Source of the DNA: Orlajensenia flava
GTDB lineage: Bacteria > Actinomycetota > Actinomycetes > Actinomycetales > Microbacteriaceae
Length of the DNA stretch: 64,000 nt
Assembly (NCBI RefSeq): GCF_004801905.1
Contig: NZ_SSSN01000003.1
Coordinates: 434,001 to 498,000, forward strand
Direction: 5' to 3'
Below the pieces are notes generated by a model. That model had not been told where the DNA came from. It saw only the letters and a list, made by a program, of their open reading frames with translations, and did no database searches. Position 1 is the stretch's first letter, and each line of letters begins with the position of its first letter. This document shows positions 9,390-19,055 of this stretch, in pieces. Made by a program: the position numbers and the translations under genes.

Positions 9390-9453
9390 TACGTGGGCAC
9401 TCCTCGGCCGGAGCGGTTGGCCGCGCCATCCGCGCCGGTACTCTCTCGCGCAA

Positions 9454-9473
9454 GTCTTCCGAGTTCGGAAGAC
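9454..9473 (-). other. Hairpin in the 5' leader of rne
   Basis: GTCTTCCG (9454-9461) and CGGAAGAC (9466-9473) form a perfect 8-bp stem with a 4-nt loop. It lies about 65-85 nt upstream of the rne ATG in the 286-bp divergent region shared with the VKOR gene. It could be a structured leader element, since RNase E autoregulates through its 5' UTR in E. coli, or a protein-binding dyad. The function is inferred. Confidence 0.45.
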
Positions 9474-9675
9474 CTGCTGATCCTCTATCTGCTGCAACCG
9501 GCTCTGAGCTCTGGTTGCCACTTCTTCTTCTGCAGGTCACGCATGACCCGCGGTGCGGATGCTCGGCATCCGACTAAGCCTTCTGGGTGTCGACGGGAGC
9601 GCGGCTCTGGTCGACTTGTCGATTATCGCACGCCTTCACAGATTGCCGTGCGCACGCCCTGCCATAATCCTCATC

Positions 9676-10317
9676 ATGCCCGTCGAAGAGACCTCCCTCG
9701 CTCCCGTCGAACACGAACCGTCTACACCGGCCCGTCGTCCGCTCGTCCTCGCGGTCGCACTCATCGTCTTCGGTGTCATCGGCCTCATCGCGGCGTTCGC
9801 CCTGACGCTTGAAAAATTGCACGTGCTGGAGCATCCGGGCATCAAGGCGTCGTGCGACTTCAACATCCTCGTGCAGTGCGGAGCGAACCTGGCGTCATGG
9901 CAAGGAGAGCTGTTCGGCTTCCCGAATCCGCTGATCGGGCTGATGGCGTGGTCCGTTGTCGTCACCGTCGGCGTCGCCCTCCTCGCCGGCGCCCGATTCG
10001 CGAACTGGTTCTGGATCGCCTTCAACGTGGGCGTCGTCGGAGCCCTGGTCTTCGTCATCTGGTTGATGAGCCAGTCGATCTTCGTGCTCGCGACGCTGTG
10101 CCCCTGGTGCATGGTGACCTGGGCGGTCGTCATCCCGCTGTTCTGGATGCTCACCCTCGACAACCTCCGCTCCGGCCGGGCGCCGACCGGAGCAGGGGTT
10201 CGTCGGTTCGCGGAGCGCGCCTACGGCTGGATCCCGCTCATCACGCTGGTGTGCTACCTGATCGTGGCGATCGTCGCCCAGCTGCGCCTCGACGTGCTGC
10301 GCTACCTCTTCATCTGA
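9676..10317 (+). CDS. Vitamin K epoxide reductase (VKOR) family membrane protein
   Basis: Bacterial VKOR proteins reoxidise periplasmic disulfide-forming partners and pass electrons to quinones. The 213-residue product has about five membrane segments. It carries the paired loop cysteines (SCDFNILVQCG, about residues 59 and 67) and the active-site CPWC motif at about 142-145, followed by MVTWAVVIPLFWML. I chose the ATG at 9676 because the first membrane segment (LVLAVALIVFGVIGLIAAFAL) follows normally. It diverges from rne, and its stop lies 1 bp from the ndk stop. A DsbA-like thioredoxin partner is expected but is not in this window. Confidence 0.93.
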   Translation: MPVEETSLAPVEHEPSTPARRPLVLAVALIVFGVIGLIAAFALTLEKLHVLEHPGIKASCDFNILVQCGANLASWQGELFGFPNPLIGLMAWSVVVTVGVALLAGARFANWFWIAFNVGVVGALVFVIWLMSQSIFVLATLCPWCMVTWAVVIPLFWMLTLDNLRSGRAPTGAGVRRFAERAYGWIPLITLVCYLIVAIVAQLRLDVLRYLFI

Positions 10318-10318
10318 G

Positions 10319-10738
10319 TCAGCGGAACCACAGCGCCAGCTCGCGCTCGGCCGACTCGGTCGAGTCCGAGCCGTGCACGAGATTCTGCTGCACCTTGGCG
10401 CCCCAGTCGCGTCCCAGGTCGCCTCGGATGGTTCCGGGCGCGGCCGTGGTCGGATCGGTCGTGCCGGCCAGGGAACGGAACCCCTCGATCACGCGATTGC
10501 CGGCGAGTCGGATCGCCACGGTGGGACCGGACTCCATGAACTCGATGAGCGGAGCGTAGAACGGCTTGCCCTCGTGCTCCGCGTAGTGGGCAGCAAGAAG
10601 GTCGCGGTCGGCTTCGACGAGCCGGATGTCCACGAGCGAGTACCCCTTCGCCTCGATGCGGCGGAGGATCTCGCCCGTCAGCCCCCGGGCCACACCGTCG
10701 GGCTTGACGAGGACGAGGGTCTCTTCGATGGTTGTCAT
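10319..10738 (-). CDS. ndk: Nucleoside diphosphate kinase
   Basis: Ndk moves the terminal phosphate of ATP to other nucleoside diphosphates. The 139-residue protein has normal length, the N-terminal TLVLVKPDGVARGLTGEIL, and the active-site histidine (about residue 122) in NLVHGSDSTESAERE. Its ATG at 10738 overlaps the stop of the DUF4233 gene (ATGA), making it the last gene of the ileS-folC-DUF4233-ndk unit. It converges with the VKOR gene, with 1 bp between the two stop codons. Confidence 0.97.
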   Translation of the reverse strand: MTTIEETLVLVKPDGVARGLTGEILRRIEAKGYSLVDIRLVEADRDLLAAHYAEHEGKPFYAPLIEFMESGPTVAIRLAGNRVIEGFRSLAGTTDPTTAAPGTIRGDLGRDWGAKVQQNLVHGSDSTESAERELALWFR

Positions 10739-11133
10739 GCGTTCTCCTTGTTCCAGCGATCGATACGGGCGCCGCGAATCATTCCATAGGCCCACATGGC
10801 GGCGAAGAGGGCTCCGACGAAGAACATCGCCACGTTGAAGAAGCCGCCGAGCAGGATGAGCACCTGCACGATCCAGCCCAGCGTGATGGCGAATGGTCGA
10901 CGGATGAGGCCGAGCGTGAGGATGATGAGCAGGCACAGCACGCCACCCGCCACCAACGATCCGACCGGACCCAGGCTGATGAGCCCACCCGTCGGCAGGC
11001 CGTAGTTCACGAGTGCGGCGAGGAAGACGACGATCAGCTCGAAGCCGAGGATGATCGACGCGAGGCTGCGCTGCACGGATCGCGGGGCGGCCGGCCGTCG
11101 CTCGGGCTCGGCATCCGCGGTCTGCTCGCTCAC
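10735..11133 (-). CDS. DUF4233 membrane protein
   Basis: This 132-residue protein has four hydrophobic segments after a charged N-terminal 20 residues (RSLASIILGFELIVVFLAAL, GSLVAGGVLCLLIILTLGLI and two more). This arrangement and its position between folC and ndk match DUF4233, an actinobacterial family of unknown function. The start is GTG at 11133, overlapping the folC stop (GTGA), and its own stop overlaps the ndk ATG. Constant association with folC and ndk suggests a housekeeping role, but I know of no demonstrated function. Confidence 0.88.
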   Translation of the reverse strand: MSEQTADAEPERRPAAPRSVQRSLASIILGFELIVVFLAALVNYGLPTGGLISLGPVGSLVAGGVLCLLIILTLGLIRRPFAITLGWIVQVLILLGGFFNVAMFFVGALFAAMWAYGMIRGARIDRWNKENA

Positions 11134-12491
11134 GGGTGCATCCAGTCGTCGGCCTCGGCGATCGTCATCACATCTCCGACGAGGGTGATCGACCCGGTGA
11201 CGAGGACAGCTCGGCGTGGTGCGTCCTCGGCCCAGCCGCGGGCCTCGGCAATGGCGTCGTCGAGCGATTCGAACGCGACGACATCCGCCTCCGGCAGCTG
11301 GTCGCGAATGTCGTCGGCGAGTCGGTCAGCACAAATCGCGCGGTCGGATGCCGACTGCGTCACGATGAACCGTGCGGCCGCGGGTGCGAGCGCGGCGACG
11401 ATGCCCTCGGCGTCCTTGTCGGTCAGGATGCCCACGACGATGGCCACCTCGTCGAAGTCGAAGGACGTCCCGAGCGCTGCCACCAGCGCCAACGCTCCAT
11501 GCGGGTTGTGGGCGGCATCGACGAGCACCGAGGGCTCGACGCCCACGAGGTGCAGGCGTCCGGGCGAGGTGACCGTGGCGAAGCCTTCGGTGAGGAGCTC
11601 CTCCGTGAGTGGCTGCTCGCCCCCGCCGATGAACTCCTCCACCGCCGCGACCGCGACCGCGGCGTTGTGGGCCTGATGCGCGCCGTGCAGCGGCAGGAAC
11701 AGGTCGGTGTACGTCCCGGCCGTTCCGCGGATCGACACCAGCTGTCCGCCTACCGCGACCCGGGCGTCCACCACGTCGAACTGGTCTCCTTCGACGGCGA
11801 AGGTCGATTCGGTCAGCTCGACCGCGCGTTCGAGCTCGCGCAGGGCATCGGGCTGCTGTCGCGCGCTGACGACGGCAGCGGCCGGCTTGATGATGCCCGA
11901 CTTCGTGCGAGCGATCTCGGCGATCGTGTCGCCCAGCCGGCCGACGTGGTCGAGGTCGATGGGCGTGAACACGGCGACCTGTCCGTCGGCGACGTTGGTG
12001 GAGTCCCACTCGCCGCCGATGCCCACTTCGAGCACGACGACGTCGACCGGGGCGTCGGCGAACGCGGCGAAGGCGAGGACGGTGAGTGCTTCGAAGAAGG
12101 TCAGCGGCGACTCGTCGGCTGCCTCGAGTTCGGCATCCGTCATCGCGAGGTAGGGCGCGATGTCCTCGTAGTTGCGCACGACCGCCTCGTCGGTGATGGG
12201 CTCGCCGTCGATGCGGATGCGCTCGGTGAAGCGCATGAGGTGGGGACTGGTGAGCAGTCCGGTCTTCAGCCCGTAGGCGCGGAGGATGCTGTCGATGATG
12301 CGTGCCGTACTGGTCTTGCCGTTGGTCCCCGTGATGTGGATGACCGGATAGGCGCGCTGCGGGTCGCCGAGGAGCTCCGCGGCCCGGCGGGTGGCAGCGA
12401 GGCGGCGTTGGGGATCGCCCTCGCCGATGCGCTCGAGCAGTTCGCGGTAGACCTCGTCGGCTTCGTCGCGCCAGGTCTCGTCGTCTGTCAT
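11130..12491 (-). CDS. folC: Bifunctional folylpolyglutamate synthase/dihydrofolate synthase
   Basis: FolC adds glutamate to dihydropteroate and then further glutamates to folates, using ATP. The 453-residue product has the Mur-ligase-type P-loop [13 protein letters not shown] (about residues 51-63), the folate-loop segment [19 protein letters not shown], and the C-terminal ligase domain with [15 protein letters not shown]. Length is normal. Its ATG overlaps the ileS stop (ATGA) and its stop overlaps the DUF4233 GTG, so translation is likely coupled through the operon. Confidence 0.95.
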   Translation of the reverse strand: MTDDETWRDEADEVYRELLERIGEGDPQRRLAATRRAAELLGDPQRAYPVIHITGTNGKTSTARIIDSILRAYGLKTGLLTSPHLMRFTERIRIDGEPITDEAVVRNYEDIAPYLAMTDAELEAADESPLTFFEALTVLAFAAFADAPVDVVVLEVGIGGEWDSTNVADGQVAVFTPIDLDHVGRLGDTIAEIARTKSGIIKPAAAVVSARQQPDALRELERAVELTESTFAVEGDQFDVVDARVAVGGQLVSIRGTAGTYTDLFLPLHGAHQAHNAAVAVAAVEEFIGGGEQPLTEELLTEGFATVTSPGRLHLVGVEPSVLVDAAHNPHGALALVAALGTSFDFDEVAIVVGILTDKDAEGIVAALAPAAARFIVTQSASDRAICADRLADDIRDQLPEADVVAFESLDDAIAEARGWAEDAPRRAVLVTGSITLVGDVMTIAEADDWMHP

Positions 12492-15400
12492 GCCTTCTCC
12501 AGTGCGATGGTCAGGGTCGAGTCGCCGCCGACGGCGACGGCTTCACGGGGCAACTCTCCCCCGCCGAACGCGTCGATGAACAGGTCGACGGCGAGCGTCT
12601 CCGCCGCGATGAGTTCGGCATGCGTCCGGGCGGCCGTCGCTCCGGCCGCGTTGAGGGTGAGACGCAGGCGGATGCGGTCGCCGACGTCGAAACCGGCCGC
12701 CTTGCGGGAGTCCTGAACGGCACGGATGACGTCGCGCGCGAGGCCCTCCGCCTCCAACTCATCGGTGGTCGCGGTGTCGAGCAGCACGAATCCACCGCCC
12801 GGGAGCAGCGCGAGGGCCGTGCCGGTCCCCGCTTTGGACGAAGCCTCGAGCACGAGATCGAACTCGCCGGCTTCGAGCTGCACGCCACCCGCCGTCACGA
12901 CGCCGTCGATCTCGCTCCAGTCGCCCGAGCGCGCAGCCTGGATGACCTGCTGGACCTGCTTGCCGAGGCGCGGTCCCGCTGCACGGGCGTTGACCGTGAG
13001 CCGCGAGGTGATGCCGAACTCGCCGGCGCTGGTATCGGTCAGCGGGACGAGTCGCACCGCCTTGACGTTGAGTTCGTCGCGAAGGATGTCCTCGAACGGG
13101 TCGAGCGCTCCGGCATCCGTCGTGACGACCGTGAGCGACGCCAGCGGAAGCCGCACGCGCAGGCCGGCCTGCTTGCGCAGCGAGAGCGCCGTCGAGCTGA
13201 TGGTGCGCACCTGGTCCATGGCCGCGACGAGCGCCTCGTCCGCGGGGAACTCGGCGGCATCCGGCCAGTCGGTCAGGTGAACACTGCGTCCGCCGGTCAG
13301 CCCCTGCCAGATGTTCTCGCTGACGAGTGGCAGCAACGGGGCGGCGATGCGCGCGAACGTCTCGAGAACGGTGTAGAGCGTGTCGAAGGCCGCCCGGTTC
13401 GAGCCGTCCTCGCCGACTCCGCCCCAGAACCGGTCACGGGAGCGACGCACGTACCAGTTGGTGAGCACGTCGGCGAAGTCGCGAAGGGTCGCGGCGGCGA
13501 GTGTCGAGTCGAGGGCGTCGAAGTGGGCGGTGACCGTCTCGACGGTCTCCCGCGTCTTGGCGAGCAGGTAACGGTCGAGCACGTCCGTCGAGTCCGTGCG
13601 CCGCTCGGCGTCGTAGCCACCGTCGGTCCGGCCCGAACGCGTCGACGCGTTCGCGTAGAGCGAGAAGAAGTACCAGGTGCTCCACAGCGGCAGCATCACC
13701 TGACGCACGCCCTCGCGGATGCCCTCTTCGGTCACGACGAGGTTTCCCCCGCGCAGGACCGAGCTCGACATGAGGAACCAGCGCATCGCATCCGATCCGT
13801 CCCGGTCGAACACCTCGGAGACGTCGGGGTAGTTGCGCAGCGACTTCGACATCTTCTGCCCGTCGCTGCCGAGCACGATGCCGTGGCTCACCACATTCCG
13901 GAACGCCAGCCGATCGAACAGGGCCGTCGACAGCGCGTGCATCACGTAGAACCAGCCGCGGGTCTGGCCGATGTACTCGACGATGAAGTCGGCCGGGTGG
14001 TGGGTGTCGAACCACTCCCGGTTCTCGAACGGGTAGTGCACCTGGGCGAACGGCATCGACCCGGAATCGAACCAGACGTCGAACACGTCGGGGATGCGGC
14101 GCATCGTCGCCACGCCGCTCGGGTCGTCGGGATTGGGGCGGGTGAGGTCGTCGATGTACGGCCGGTGCAGGTCGGGGTGCCCGGCCTCGTTGGTCGGCAG
14201 CCGTCCGAAGTCGCGCTCGAGTTCGGCGAGCGAGCCGTAGACGTCGATGCGCGGGAACGCTGGGTCGTCGCTCTTCCACACCGGGATGGGTGAGCCGAAG
14301 TAGCGGTTGCGGCTGATCGACCAGTCGCGGGCATTGCCCACCCACTTGCCGAACTGGCCGTCCTTGACGTTCTCGGGCACCCAGGTGACGTCGTGGTTCA
14401 GCTCCCCCATCCGGTCGCGGAACTCGGTGACCCGAACGAACCAGCTCGAGACCGCCTTGTAGATCAGCGGGTTGCGGCAGCGCCAGCAGTGCGGGTAGGA
14501 GTGCACGTAACTCGCCTGGCGCAGCAGCCGACCCTCGGCGCGGATCAGCTGCGTGAGCGGCTTGTTCGCATCGCTCCAGAGCTGGCCGGCGACATCTGTG
14601 ACATCGGGCAGGAAACGGCCACCATCGTCGAGCGAGATGACGACCGGGATGCCGGCTGCCTCGCCGATCTTCTGGTCCTCCTCGCCATAGGCGGGTGCCT
14701 GGTGGACGATGCCGGTGCCGTCCTCGGTGGTGACGTAGTCGGCCACGAGGATGCGCCAGGCGTTCTGCATGCCCCACTTGTCGACTTCGGCGTAGTAGTC
14801 GAACAGGCGGTCGTAGCTGACGCCCTCGAGGTCCCTTCCGACGACGGTGCGGGAGACGGATGCCCGTGCCTCGTCGGCCGAGTCGTATCCGAGGTCCTTG
14901 GCGTAGCCGCCCAGCAGGTCGATGGCGATCAGGTACTCGCCGCCGAGCACCTCGGTCGACGTGTCCGCCCCACCCGCCCGCTCGCGGAGAACCGTGGCAT
15001 CCGGCGTGCCGTTCGGCCCGGCCGGTACCACCGCGTACTCGATGTCGGGACCGACGGCGAGCGCGAAGTTGGTGGGCAACGTCCACGGCGTGGTCGTCCA
15101 GGCGAGCGCTCGCACGGCGGTCAGCCCGAGCGCCTCGGCGCGCGGTCCGGTCAGCGGGAAGGTCACGGTGACGGTCTGATCCTGACGGTCCTTGTAGACG
15201 TCGTCGTCCATCCGCAGCTCATGATTCGAGAGGGGGGTCTGGTCGCGCCAGCAGTAGGGCAGCACCCGGTAGCCCTCGTAGGCGAGGCCCTTCTCGTGCA
15301 ACTCCTTGAACGCCCAGATCACGCTCTCCATGTAGCTGACGTCGAGGGTCTTGTAGTCGTTGTCGAAGTCGACCCAGCGCGCCTGGCGGGTGACGTAGTC

Positions 15401-15826
15401 CTGCCACTCACCTGTGTAGCGCAAGACCGAGCGCTTGGCGGCGGCGTTGAACGCGCCTATTCCCATCGCCTCGATCTGGCTCTTGTCAGTGATGCCCAGC
15501 TGACGCTCGGCCTCGAGTTCTGCGGGCAGCCCGTGGGTGTCCCATCCGAAGCGCCGGTGCACCTGCTTGCCGCGCATCGTCTGGTAGCGCGGGAACACGT
15601 CCTTGGCGTACCCCGTGAGGAGGTGCCCGTAGTGCGGCAGGCCGTTGGCGAACGGCGGGCCGTCGTAGAACACCCACTCGGGTGCTCCCTCGCGGTTGTC
15701 GATGGACGCTTGGAAGGTGCCATCGGCCTTCCAGAAGGCCAGCACCTCCTGCTCGACGGCGGGAAAGTTCGGCGACGGAACGACGCCCGACGGCGTGTTC
15801 TCGGAATCCTGGCCCTTGGGGTACAA
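12488..15826 (-). CDS. ileS: Isoleucyl-tRNA synthetase, eukaryote-like type
   Basis: IleRS charges tRNA-Ile with isoleucine and edits valine. The 1112-residue product has the class I HIGH variant LPHYGHL (about 63-69), the long CP1 editing insertion, KMSKS (about 657-661) and an anticodon-binding C-terminal half. The large size and motifs such as [20 protein letters not shown] and [13 protein letters not shown] match the second, eukaryote-like IleRS class, which is known to resist mupirocin better than the common bacterial class. I chose TTG at 15826: AGGAGAG lies 5 nt upstream, and homology begins there. An earlier GTG in frame lies inside the T-box and is not the start. First gene of the ileS-folC-DUF4233-ndk unit. 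Confidence 0.94.
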   Translation of the reverse strand: MYPKGQDSENTPSGVVPSPNFPAVEQEVLAFWKADGTFQASIDNREGAPEWVFYDGPPFANGLPHYGHLLTGYAKDVFPRYQTMRGKQVHRRFGWDTHGLPAELEAERQLGITDKSQIEAMGIGAFNAAAKRSVLRYTGEWQDYVTRQARWVDFDNDYKTLDVSYMESVIWAFKELHEKGLAYEGYRVLPYCWRDQTPLSNHELRMDDDVYKDRQDQTVTVTFPLTGPRAEALGLTAVRALAWTTTPWTLPTNFALAVGPDIEYAVVPAGPNGTPDATVLRERAGGADTSTEVLGGEYLIAIDLLGGYAKDLGYDSADEARASVSRTVVGRDLEGVSYDRLFDYYAEVDKWGMQNAWRILVADYVTTEDGTGIVHQAPAYGEEDQKIGEAAGIPVVISLDDGGRFLPDVTDVAGQLWSDANKPLTQLIRAEGRLLRQASYVHSYPHCWRCRNPLIYKAVSSWFVRVTEFRDRMGELNHDVTWVPENVKDGQFGKWVGNARDWSISRNRYFGSPIPVWKSDDPAFPRIDVYGSLAELERDFGRLPTNEAGHPDLHRPYIDDLTRPNPDDPSGVATMRRIPDVFDVWFDSGSMPFAQVHYPFENREWFDTHHPADFIVEYIGQTRGWFYVMHALSTALFDRLAFRNVVSHGIVLGSDGQKMSKSLRNYPDVSEVFDRDGSDAMRWFLMSSSVLRGGNLVVTEEGIREGVRQVMLPLWSTWYFFSLYANASTRSGRTDGGYDAERRTDSTDVLDRYLLAKTRETVETVTAHFDALDSTLAAATLRDFADVLTNWYVRRSRDRFWGGVGEDGSNRAAFDTLYTVLETFARIAAPLLPLVSENIWQGLTGGRSVHLTDWPDAAEFPADEALVAAMDQVRTISSTALSLRKQAGLRVRLPLASLTVVTTDAGALDPFEDILRDELNVKAVRLVPLTDTSAGEFGITSRLTVNARAAGPRLGKQVQQVIQAARSGDWSEIDGVVTAGGVQLEAGEFDLVLEASSKAGTGTALALLPGGGFVLLDTATTDELEAEGLARDVIRAVQDSRKAAGFDVGDRIRLRLTLNAAGATAARTHAELIAAETLAVDLFIDAFGGGELPREAVAVGGDSTLTIALEKA

Positions 15827-16055
15827 CGCTCTCTCCTGAGGGAACGGGTCTGTTCCACGAGGACGGCGAGTCCGACGAACTCCACCGCGGTACCACCCCG
15901 CTTGCCGCACGTCGTTGCCCGCGCGGCCGCTTGTTCATTGGCTGTGACGGGCCAGCCCCGTTCGGTTCTACCGGGCCGGAACCCTCGCGGATGCCGACCG
16001 TTCTTCCGAAGACTCCCCGGTGATGGCCGGATCGATGTCGTTGCCCATCAGTTTA
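15827..16055 (-). promoter_or_regulatory. Isoleucine T-box leader with promoter, controlling ileS
   Basis: The minus strand before ileS carries the T-box core GGGGTGGTACCGCGG (inside 15882-15900), whose UGGN bulge pairs with the CCA end of uncharged tRNA. About 120 nt upstream is GGCCATCACCGGGGAGTC with a candidate isoleucine specifier ATC at 16024-16022, as in the short stem I of actinobacterial ileS T-boxes. No U-run terminator follows. Instead UCCU, a GGAAC/GUUCC stem and AGGA of the Shine-Dalgarno could fold together, which suggests control of translation. A TAAACT -10 box at 16055-16050 predicts a start near 16043; the -35 is weak. The leader fills the 312-bp gap before ileS, with the HNH gene tail upstream. 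Confidence 0.9.
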
Positions 16056-16138
16056 TCGGAAGGAGCGAGCGATACGAACGTTGCTCCTCATTCCCGCCAG
16101 AGAGATTCGATGGGCAACTCGATGACGGGGTCGACCGC

Positions 16139-17461
16139 TCAGAACGGCGGCGGATCGGTGGACCTCTCGCGTCCGGTAGGCGAGGTGATCCGAAGTCCGA
16201 AGTCCGGGTCCCGTTCGTATCGGAATTGCGTCTTGTGCTTGATCGTGTGGCCGCTCTCGCAGATCGGGGCGAGGTTGGCGTCGTTCGTCGGTCCGTCGAA
16301 CTGCCAGTCCGTGGTGTGGTCGATGTCGCATCGACCGGCTGGCCGATTGCAGCCTCCTTCAGCACAGGTGCCGTACCGCAACCGGAGCCAGTTCCGTTGC
16401 GCCTGGGATGGCCGCCGGCTCGAGCGGTCCAGCTGGAGTCGGATCCCGTGGAATGGATCCGTCGCGATGCGGGCGAAGCTCGGCGCTTTCGCGAACAGCC
16501 GTCGCGCGGTGTCGTCGTCGATCAGTCCGTAGCCGTCGAGAGAGGCGGCGCCGTCGGTGGCGATCGCTGGGTCGACACCGGCTGCCTCGGCGTCTTCTCG
16601 GCGGATTCCCGCGAGACGAAGTACCGGGACCGTGACGAACACTGTCGGCACGACCTCATGCGGAGCTCCGGTCGCGCACAGGATGTCGCCCGCCACGTCG
16701 GCTCGTAGCTGGTCCAGAGTGCGGGCCTCTCCATCGACAGCGGCGAGCCGCTCGGCGTTCGCGTCGATGCGGGCCTTGGCACGCAACAGCACGTCGGCGC
16801 GGCCGTAGAGGCCCAGCCACGCCATGCCGTCGGCAAGCGGTTCGAAAGCCACTTTCCGGCCCTCCGCGGCGACGTCGAAACGCTCCTGTCGGGTTAGCTT
16901 CTCGAATCGTTCCCTCGTCGCGAATGCGAGCCTTCGCAGCTTCGCCGGGGGCAGCCCTCGACCCTGAGCGAGCATGACGTTCTCGAAGTCGGCATCGAGG
17001 TGGCTCGGCATGCCCTTGACGACGTCCGCCAGGACGGCCGCGGAACCCGCGGTGATGACGCCCTGCCGCGAGAACTCGCTCCACATGCGCGGTAACCGCT
17101 CGCGCAGCGTCACGGCGCGGGTCGCCATCGCAGACGCCGCCGTGACGGACAGGTCTAGCCACATCGCCACGTCTTTGATGATCGCCCGTTCGAGCAACTC
17201 GCGCTCCGACGTCGTGCCGCGAGGGTCCTGCGCCGTGCTGTCGAGATAGACCTCGGGAACGGTTCGCGCATGCTCGACTGCGTCGGCCACGGCTGCCCAC
17301 TGCGCCGCAGCAGCGCGAGACGCGGCGCGAGCTGAACTCTCCATCCGGTCGAAGGATGCCACGAGGTCATCGCGGTCCGTCGGCGCGTACTCGCACGCAT
17401 CGATCTCCCAGTCCGACGCCTGGTTCGGATCGAGCGCGAAGACCTCCCGGGTGATGCCCAC
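16139..17461 (-). CDS. DUF222 and HNH endonuclease domain protein
   Basis: This 440-residue protein has a long helical DUF222 region (about residues 30-340) and a C-terminal HNH nuclease motif: CAEGGCNRPAGRCDIDHTTDW, then NDANLAPICESGHTIKHK. The cysteines, the Asp-His pair, Asn and the last His are all present, so the metal site looks intact. Proteins of this architecture are abundant and often multicopy in Actinobacteria, and are thought to be mobile or defence-related; their role is unproven. The start is GTG at 17461 (MGITREVFALDPNQ). It stands between the divergent MFS gene and the ileS leader on the ileS strand, with no coupling, which fits insertion next to an otherwise conserved operon. 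Confidence 0.9.
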   Translation of the reverse strand: MGITREVFALDPNQASDWEIDACEYAPTDRDDLVASFDRMESSARAASRAAAAQWAAVADAVEHARTVPEVYLDSTAQDPRGTTSERELLERAIIKDVAMWLDLSVTAASAMATRAVTLRERLPRMWSEFSRQGVITAGSAAVLADVVKGMPSHLDADFENVMLAQGRGLPPAKLRRLAFATRERFEKLTRQERFDVAAEGRKVAFEPLADGMAWLGLYGRADVLLRAKARIDANAERLAAVDGEARTLDQLRADVAGDILCATGAPHEVVPTVFVTVPVLRLAGIRREDAEAAGVDPAIATDGAASLDGYGLIDDDTARRLFAKAPSFARIATDPFHGIRLQLDRSSRRPSQAQRNWLRLRYGTCAEGGCNRPAGRCDIDHTTDWQFDGPTNDANLAPICESGHTIKHKTQFRYERDPDFGLRITSPTGRERSTDPPPF

Positions 17462-17580
17462 GCTTCGACTCTACGGACACCCGTTGACATTCCACGCGCC
17501 GCTCGTTCGGCCGCGGCTGGAGACACGCGCCGTGATAACCGACAACGCGCCGACCGGTTCTTAGTAGGTATTCCGGGGCG

Positions 17581-18960
17581 ATGTCATCCGTCACCTCGGT
17601 AGCGTGCGATCACGTGACTACAACAGCAGAGCAGAATACGTTCACGCCATCCGATCCGCGGATGACCCGGCGGGTGAGTTGGGCCTCCATGGTCGGCACC
17701 AGCCTGGAGTCGTTCGACTTCTACGTTTTCGCCTACTTCTCGGCGTTCTTCATCGGCCCGCTGTTCTTCTCTCCCCTCGGTTCGTTCGGCGAGACGCTCG
17801 CCGCGTTCTCGACCGTCGCGGTCGCGTTCGTCATCCGTCCCGTGGGAGCGATCATCTTCGGTCACCTGGGCGACCGACTCGGCCGACGCACGACCCTCCT
17901 GTGGACCGTCGCCATCATGGGAATCGCCACCGGCTTGATCGGAGCACTGCCCACCTACGCCCAGGCCGGCTGGGTCGGCGCCATCCTGCTCGTCCTCCTC
18001 CGCCTCATCCAGGGCATCTCCCTCGGCGGTGAGTGGGGCGGCTCCATCCTCCTCGCGACCGAGCACGCCAACCCGGTCAAGCGGGCCTTCTACGCAGCCA
18101 TCCCCCAGCTCGGGTCCCCCGTCGGCTCCATCCTCAGCGCCGCCCTCTTCATCGTGATGACGCTCACGCTGAGCCCGGCCGACCTCGCTGCGTGGGGCTG
18201 GCGCATCCCGTTCCTCATCGCGCTGCCCCTGCTCGCCGTCTCCCTCTACCTCCGCTGGTCGGTCACCGAGACGCCCGTCTTCGAGGAGGTCGTCGCCGAG
18301 AAGCGCCGCGATCGACTCCCGTTCCTCACCATGTTCGCCCAGCGTCCTGTCGCCATCATCGTGGCGATCGGCGCGGCGCTGCTCGGCATCGGCTCCTACT
18401 CGCTGATGAACACCTACACGATCAACTACGGCGTGGCCAAGCTCGGCTTCAGCTTCCAGGACCTGCTGGTCGCCACCACCATCGGCGGGCTGCTGCAGTT
18501 GGTGACCATCCCCCTGTTCGGCGCGCTGGCCAACCGAATCGGATCGGCGAAAGTCGTGCTCTGGGGTGCCGTCGGCACGCTCGTCATCACCTTCCCGCTC
18601 TACTTCCTGCTGCAGTTCGCCACCTTCCCGATCCTCGTAGGCACCATGATCGTCGGCGGCATCCTGCCCACCATGTCGTGGGCGGCGCTCGGCGGGCTGA
18701 TGGCCGACCTGTTCCCCGACCACTTCCGCTACTCGGCCCTCTCCTTCTCGTACGCGATCGCGGCGACTGTGAGCGGGTTCATCCCCCTCATCACCGTCTC
18801 GATCGGGCAGGCGACCGGCTACGCGTGGTGGCACCCGGGCATCGTGCTCGCCGTGCTCTCGGCGATCACGCTGGTCTCGGCTCTGGCGGCCGAACGGATG
18901 CGCAGAGCGCCCCAGTCCTCGAGCCCCGACGCGGCGCCCGCCCCGGTGCACTCGGCGTAG
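17581..18960 (+). CDS. MFS transporter, metabolite:H+ symporter (MHS) type
   Basis: A 459-residue, 12-segment major-facilitator protein. The MFS loop motif GHLGDRLGRRTTLL lies after the second membrane segment, and the GEWGG motif (LIQGISLGGEWGGSILLATEH) marks the MHS family, which includes ProP and shikimate, citrate and dicarboxylate symporters. The start FYVFAYFSAFFIGPLFF and the R-x-x-GA-x-x-FGHLGDR arrangement fit. The substrate cannot be read from sequence. The start is uncertain: ATG at 17581 has no good ribosome site, and an in-frame GTG at 17614 would give MTTTAEQNTFTPSD. It is transcribed alone, away from the HNH gene and before valS. Confidence 0.88.
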   Translation: MSSVTSVACDHVTTTAEQNTFTPSDPRMTRRVSWASMVGTSLESFDFYVFAYFSAFFIGPLFFSPLGSFGETLAAFSTVAVAFVIRPVGAIIFGHLGDRLGRRTTLLWTVAIMGIATGLIGALPTYAQAGWVGAILLVLLRLIQGISLGGEWGGSILLATEHANPVKRAFYAAIPQLGSPVGSILSAALFIVMTLTLSPADLAAWGWRIPFLIALPLLAVSLYLRWSVTETPVFEEVVAEKRRDRLPFLTMFAQRPVAIIVAIGAALLGIGSYSLMNTYTINYGVAKLGFSFQDLLVATTIGGLLQLVTIPLFGALANRIGSAKVVLWGAVGTLVITFPLYFLLQFATFPILVGTMIVGGILPTMSWAALGGLMADLFPDHFRYSALSFSYAIAATVSGFIPLITVSIGQATGYAWWHPGIVLAVLSAITLVSALAAERMRRAPQSSSPDAAPAPVHSA

Positions 18961-19055
18961 ACGCCCTCACCGGCCGCTCCCGGTAAACTGGCTCCACGCA
19001 TACTCAGGCACCTCACCATTGACTCGGTGCCGCACATATCGATCGGAGCAGCATC

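Noticed and set aside
15827-15910. ileS starting at the GTG at 15910
   Set aside because: The extra 28 codons are T-box RNA sequence, and the TTG at 15826 has a good ribosome site and matches the protein start.
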